Shown: piece by piece, positions 25,431 to 27,363 of the stretch | Layout of the letters: every line of letters begins with the position of its first letter | Numbering within the stretch: position 1 is the stretch's first letter | Origin: an uncultured Clostridium sp. | GTDB lineage: Bacteria; Bacillota; Clostridia; Peptostreptococcales; Peptostreptococcaceae | Length of the DNA: 27,363 nt | Direction of reading: 5' to 3' | Assembly (NCBI GenBank): GCA_900539645.1 | Contig: UQCY01000014.1 | Span: forward strand, 1-27,363 | Made by a program: the position numbers and the translations under genes | Notes under the pieces: model-generated | Seen by the model: only the letters and a program-made list of their open reading frames with translations | Told to the model about the DNA's origin: nothing | Databases searched by the model: none

Positions 25431-25463
25431 AAAAAAGAGGTACCTCGTAGTTTGAGATACCTC
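25431..25463 (-). terminator. Terminator of pepT
   Basis: On the minus strand GAGGTATCTC pairs with GAGGTACCTC (one mismatch) around a short loop, followed by a T-run. It starts 16 bp past the pepT stop. The promoter of the two-component genes must lie within or just below this gap (25364-25430), but I see no clear one. Confidence 0.85.
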
Positions 25464-25479
25464 ATTATTATTTATTTAA

Positions 25480-26703
25480 TTATCTAGTAGCAAATTTTTC
25501 AGCTATTTTAACAACTAACTGAGATGCTTTTACCATTGAGCTAACTACTAATAATTCGTTTTTACTGTGGAAGTTTAATCCACCACCGAATAAGTTAGGG
25601 CATGGTAATCCCATTTTAGATAATTTAGATCCATCAGTACCACCTCTTATAGGTATAACTACTGGTTCTACATCTAATTCTTTCATAGCTTCTGTAGCTA
25701 TGTCAACTATATGCATAACTGGTTCTATTTCATCTCTCATGTTGTAGTACTGGTCATGTATTTCTACTGATACTCTACCATTGTATTTTTCAGTTATTTC
25801 AGCTATTTTAGCTGCGAAGAATTCTTTTCTTGCTTCGAATTTAGCTTTGTCATGGTCTCTTATTAAGTATATCATTTTAGCTCCATCAACATTTCCGCTT
25901 AATTCATTTAAGTGATAGAATCCTTCATATCCTTCAGTAGTTTCTGGTCTTTCATCTTCTGGGAATAATTCCATAACTTTTCCTGCTATGTATAAAGCAT
26001 TAACCATTTTGTTTTTAGCTGATCCTGGATGAACGTTTTTACCTTTTATAGATACAGTTGCTAAAGCTGCACTGAATGTTTCGAAGTTTAATTCACCTTC
26101 TGCTCCACCATCTAATGTATAAGCATATTTAGCACCGAATTTTTCAACGTCGAATTTATCTGCACCAGTTCCTATTTCTTCGTCTGGAGTGAATCCAACT
26201 TTTATTTCACCGTGTTTTATTTCTGGATGATTTACTAAGTATTCCATAGCTGTCATTATTGCTGCTATACCAGCTTTGTCATCCCCACCTAGTAATGTAG
26301 TACCATCAGTAACTATTATTTCTTCTCCTACAAATCTTTTTAATTCTGGAGTGTCTTCTACAGTAGTAACTACTCCTAGTTCTTCATTTAGAACTATGTC
26401 TTTTCCATCGTAGTTTTCTATTATTCTAGGGTTTACGTTTGTTCCTGAAACGTCTTCATTAGTATCCATGTGAGCTATAAATCCTATTGGATCAACACCT
26501 TCAGTATTTGCTGGTAATGTAGCCATTAGGTAGCAATGTTCGTCTAAAGAAACATCCTGTAATCCTATTTCTTTTAATTCTGCTTCTAATACTCTAGCTA
26601 AATCGAACTGTTTTTCAGTTGATGGACAAGTAGTACTTGATGAATCTGAAGTAGTATCGATTTTAACGTATTTTAATAATCTTTCTAAAACTTTTTCTTT
26701 CAT
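25480..26703 (-). CDS. pepT: Peptidase T (tripeptide aminopeptidase, M20B)
   Basis: A 407-residue cytosolic two-zinc aminopeptidase that releases the N-terminal residue of tripeptides. M20 metal and catalytic motifs are all present: GFIAHMDT (H78, D80), LLGGDDKAG (D141), PDEEIG (E175 catalytic, E176 metal), TLDGG (D198) and the C-terminal GGLNFHSKNE. The PepT-specific IRGGTDGSKLS segment precedes the last one. Length matches E. coli PepT. ATG 26703 is chosen over a frame start at 26721 because GGAAGGTG, the Shine-Dalgarno, lies inside those six extra codons. It is a single-gene unit with its own promoter and terminator. Confidence 0.96.
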   Translation of the reverse strand: MKEKVLERLLKYVKIDTTSDSSSTTCPSTEKQFDLARVLEAELKEIGLQDVSLDEHCYLMATLPANTEGVDPIGFIAHMDTNEDVSGTNVNPRIIENYDGKDIVLNEELGVVTTVEDTPELKRFVGEEIIVTDGTTLLGGDDKAGIAAIMTAMEYLVNHPEIKHGEIKVGFTPDEEIGTGADKFDVEKFGAKYAYTLDGGAEGELNFETFSAALATVSIKGKNVHPGSAKNKMVNALYIAGKVMELFPEDERPETTEGYEGFYHLNELSGNVDGAKMIYLIRDHDKAKFEARKEFFAAKIAEITEKYNGRVSVEIHDQYYNMRDEIEPVMHIVDIATEAMKELDVEPVVIPIRGGTDGSKLSKMGLPCPNLFGGGLNFHSKNELLVVSSMVKASQLVVKIAEKFATR

Positions 26704-26738
26704 AACTTTTACACCTTCCATTAAAAAAATATAAATTT

Positions 26739-26768
26739 AAGGTTCGCAGATTATCTGTAGAAAACCTT
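26739..26768 (-). other. Stem-loop in the pepT 5' leader
   Basis: AAGGTT (26763-26768, minus strand) pairs with AACCTT (26739-26744), and inside it CAGA/TCTG closes a small loop. It lies between the promoter and the pepT Shine-Dalgarno and has no T-run, so it is not a terminator. It may only stabilise the 5' end of the mRNA. Confidence 0.5.
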
Positions 26769-26776
26769 TCTCCTTT

Positions 26777-26805
26777 AGTATAACAATAAATTCTTAGAAA
26801 CTCAA
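26777..26805 (-). promoter_or_regulatory. Promoter of pepT
   Basis: Minus-strand TTGAGT (26800-26805), exact 17-bp spacer, TATACT (26777-26782). The start point would be near 26770, giving a ~67-nt leader with the stem-loop at its 5' end. Confidence 0.75.
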
Positions 26806-26905
26806 ACAAAAAAGCTGTTTTTTCCGAAAATTTTTATTATTTTTTTAAGTTTATCATATTGATTTATTTTTATTATATAAATTTATATTTTATAGACTAT
26901 ACTAC

Positions 26906-27106
26906 TTACTCATCAAAACCTTTGAAAAAGATTATAAACAACGCCCAAATGAATAGTATTAACAACATACTTATCGCACTAAAAATTAATCCCATTTGTT
27001 CTGGATTTAAAAATATACCGTTCTTTACTATACTCTGTGGGATAAAATAAATTAACCCTGAAATAACTACCAAAACAATTACCTTAAACTGATTGGTTTT
27101 GCCCAT
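26906..27106 (-). CDS. Small two-helix membrane protein
   Basis: A 66-residue protein with two predicted membrane segments, at about residues 9-24 (VIVLVVISGLIYFIPQ) and 38-61 (MGLIFSAISMLLILFIWALFII). The N-terminus MGKTNQFK is basic and the tail FKGFDE is acidic. I do not recognise a family. It is supported as a real gene by a strong AAAGGAGG Shine-Dalgarno eight bases before ATG 27106. No toxin-like or bacteriocin-like motif is seen. It stands alone upstream of pepT on the same strand, with a symmetric repeat array about 90 bp upstream. Confidence 0.72.
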   Translation of the reverse strand: MGKTNQFKVIVLVVISGLIYFIPQSIVKNGIFLNPEQMGLIFSAISMLLILFIWALFIIFFKGFDE

Positions 27107-27193
27107 GCAAATCCCTCCTTTTAAATAAAGTTCGCTATTATTTATATACTATTCTAAGCAAAATAAATAAAGTTTCAATATATTTCAAATATT

Positions 27194-27240
27194 TGTAATT
27201 ATTCTGTAATCCTTTCTATATAAATTACAATATCATTACA
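27194..27240 (-). promoter_or_regulatory. Symmetric TGTAAT/ATTACA repeat array (operator candidate)
   Basis: Plus strand: TGTAAT (27194-27199), TGTAAT (27205-27210), 13-bp gap, ATTACA (27224-27229), ATTACA (27235-27240). Each like pair is spaced 11 bp and the two pairs are mirror images. It lies 88-134 bp upstream of the small membrane protein gene. The remaining sequence to 27363 is AT-rich and contains no gene; a hairpin CAGCTATT/AATAGCTG at 27315-27337 lacks a T-run. Confidence 0.4.
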
Positions 27241-27363
27241 ATCACTCTAAAATACTTACATTAAAATAAAAAAAATATATAATATAGAAAACAATATTTC
27301 TACCCCAATAAGACCAGCTATTAAAAGTCAATAGCTGTAATAAAAAAATAATAATATTTTAAA

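Noticed and set aside
26704..26820. T-box or other riboswitch before pepT
   Set aside because: The leader is only ~67 nt, has one short hairpin and no terminator or T-box sequence.

Overview
The window is a low-GC (AT-rich, AGA-preferring) chromosomal segment of an anaerobic Firmicute. The 5' third of a 16S rRNA gene at the left edge, the 'AACTTTGAAAACTGAACA'-type pre-16S leader and the gene set point to the Peptostreptococcaceae, most like Peptostreptococcus; this is judged by eye and not by a database search.

Layout. 1-610: start of an rrn operon reading left, with its promoter. 760-2499: a GNAT acetyltransferase and a divergent LysR regulator with a nested palindrome over its promoter. 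2623-5464: a leftward operon of an RlmI-type rRNA methyltransferase, an RluA-type pseudouridine synthase, a UPF0489 (arginase-fold) protein and a SEC-C zinc protein. 5653-10935: pyrF-carA-carB behind a PyrR-type attenuator; the CarA glutaminase has lost its catalytic triad. 11075-13360: a nitroreductase-fold protein and an M29 aminopeptidase, divergent. 13361-14089: a gene-free 729-bp convergent region with two copies of a structured palindromic element in inverted orientation around a cluster of DnaA-box-like 9-mers. 14090-17874: luxS, a MetH reactivation-domain protein and a metH without that domain, behind a SAM-I-like terminator-controlled leader. 18045-19387: shikimate kinase and a TtcA-family protein. 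19394-19615: a third copy of the element. 19639-25360: a lipoprotein, a large FtsX/MacB-type permease, an AgrC-like histidine kinase and a LytTR response regulator. 25480-27106: peptidase T and a 66-residue membrane protein with a symmetric repeat array upstream.

How the genes fit together. LuxS makes homocysteine from S-ribosylhomocysteine. MetH remethylates it and the separate reactivation protein would repair oxidised cobalamin, so one transcript covers the SAM-to-methionine return path; the leader would shut it off when its ligand (probably SAM) is abundant. PyrF and CarAB are pyrimidine genes under PyrR-type control, and the dead glutaminase suggests that carbamoyl phosphate is made from free ammonia, reasonable in an amino-acid fermenter. 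Peptidase T and the M29 aminopeptidase fit peptide use.

The most notable signal is the palindromic family (13362-13542, 13738-13880, 19394-19615). An invariant asymmetric internal loop (TCCAGGCTTC opposite TGYAGATTGTC) sits between helices whose sequences differ completely among copies yet stay self-complementary. All copies lie between convergent genes. I do not recognise this element.
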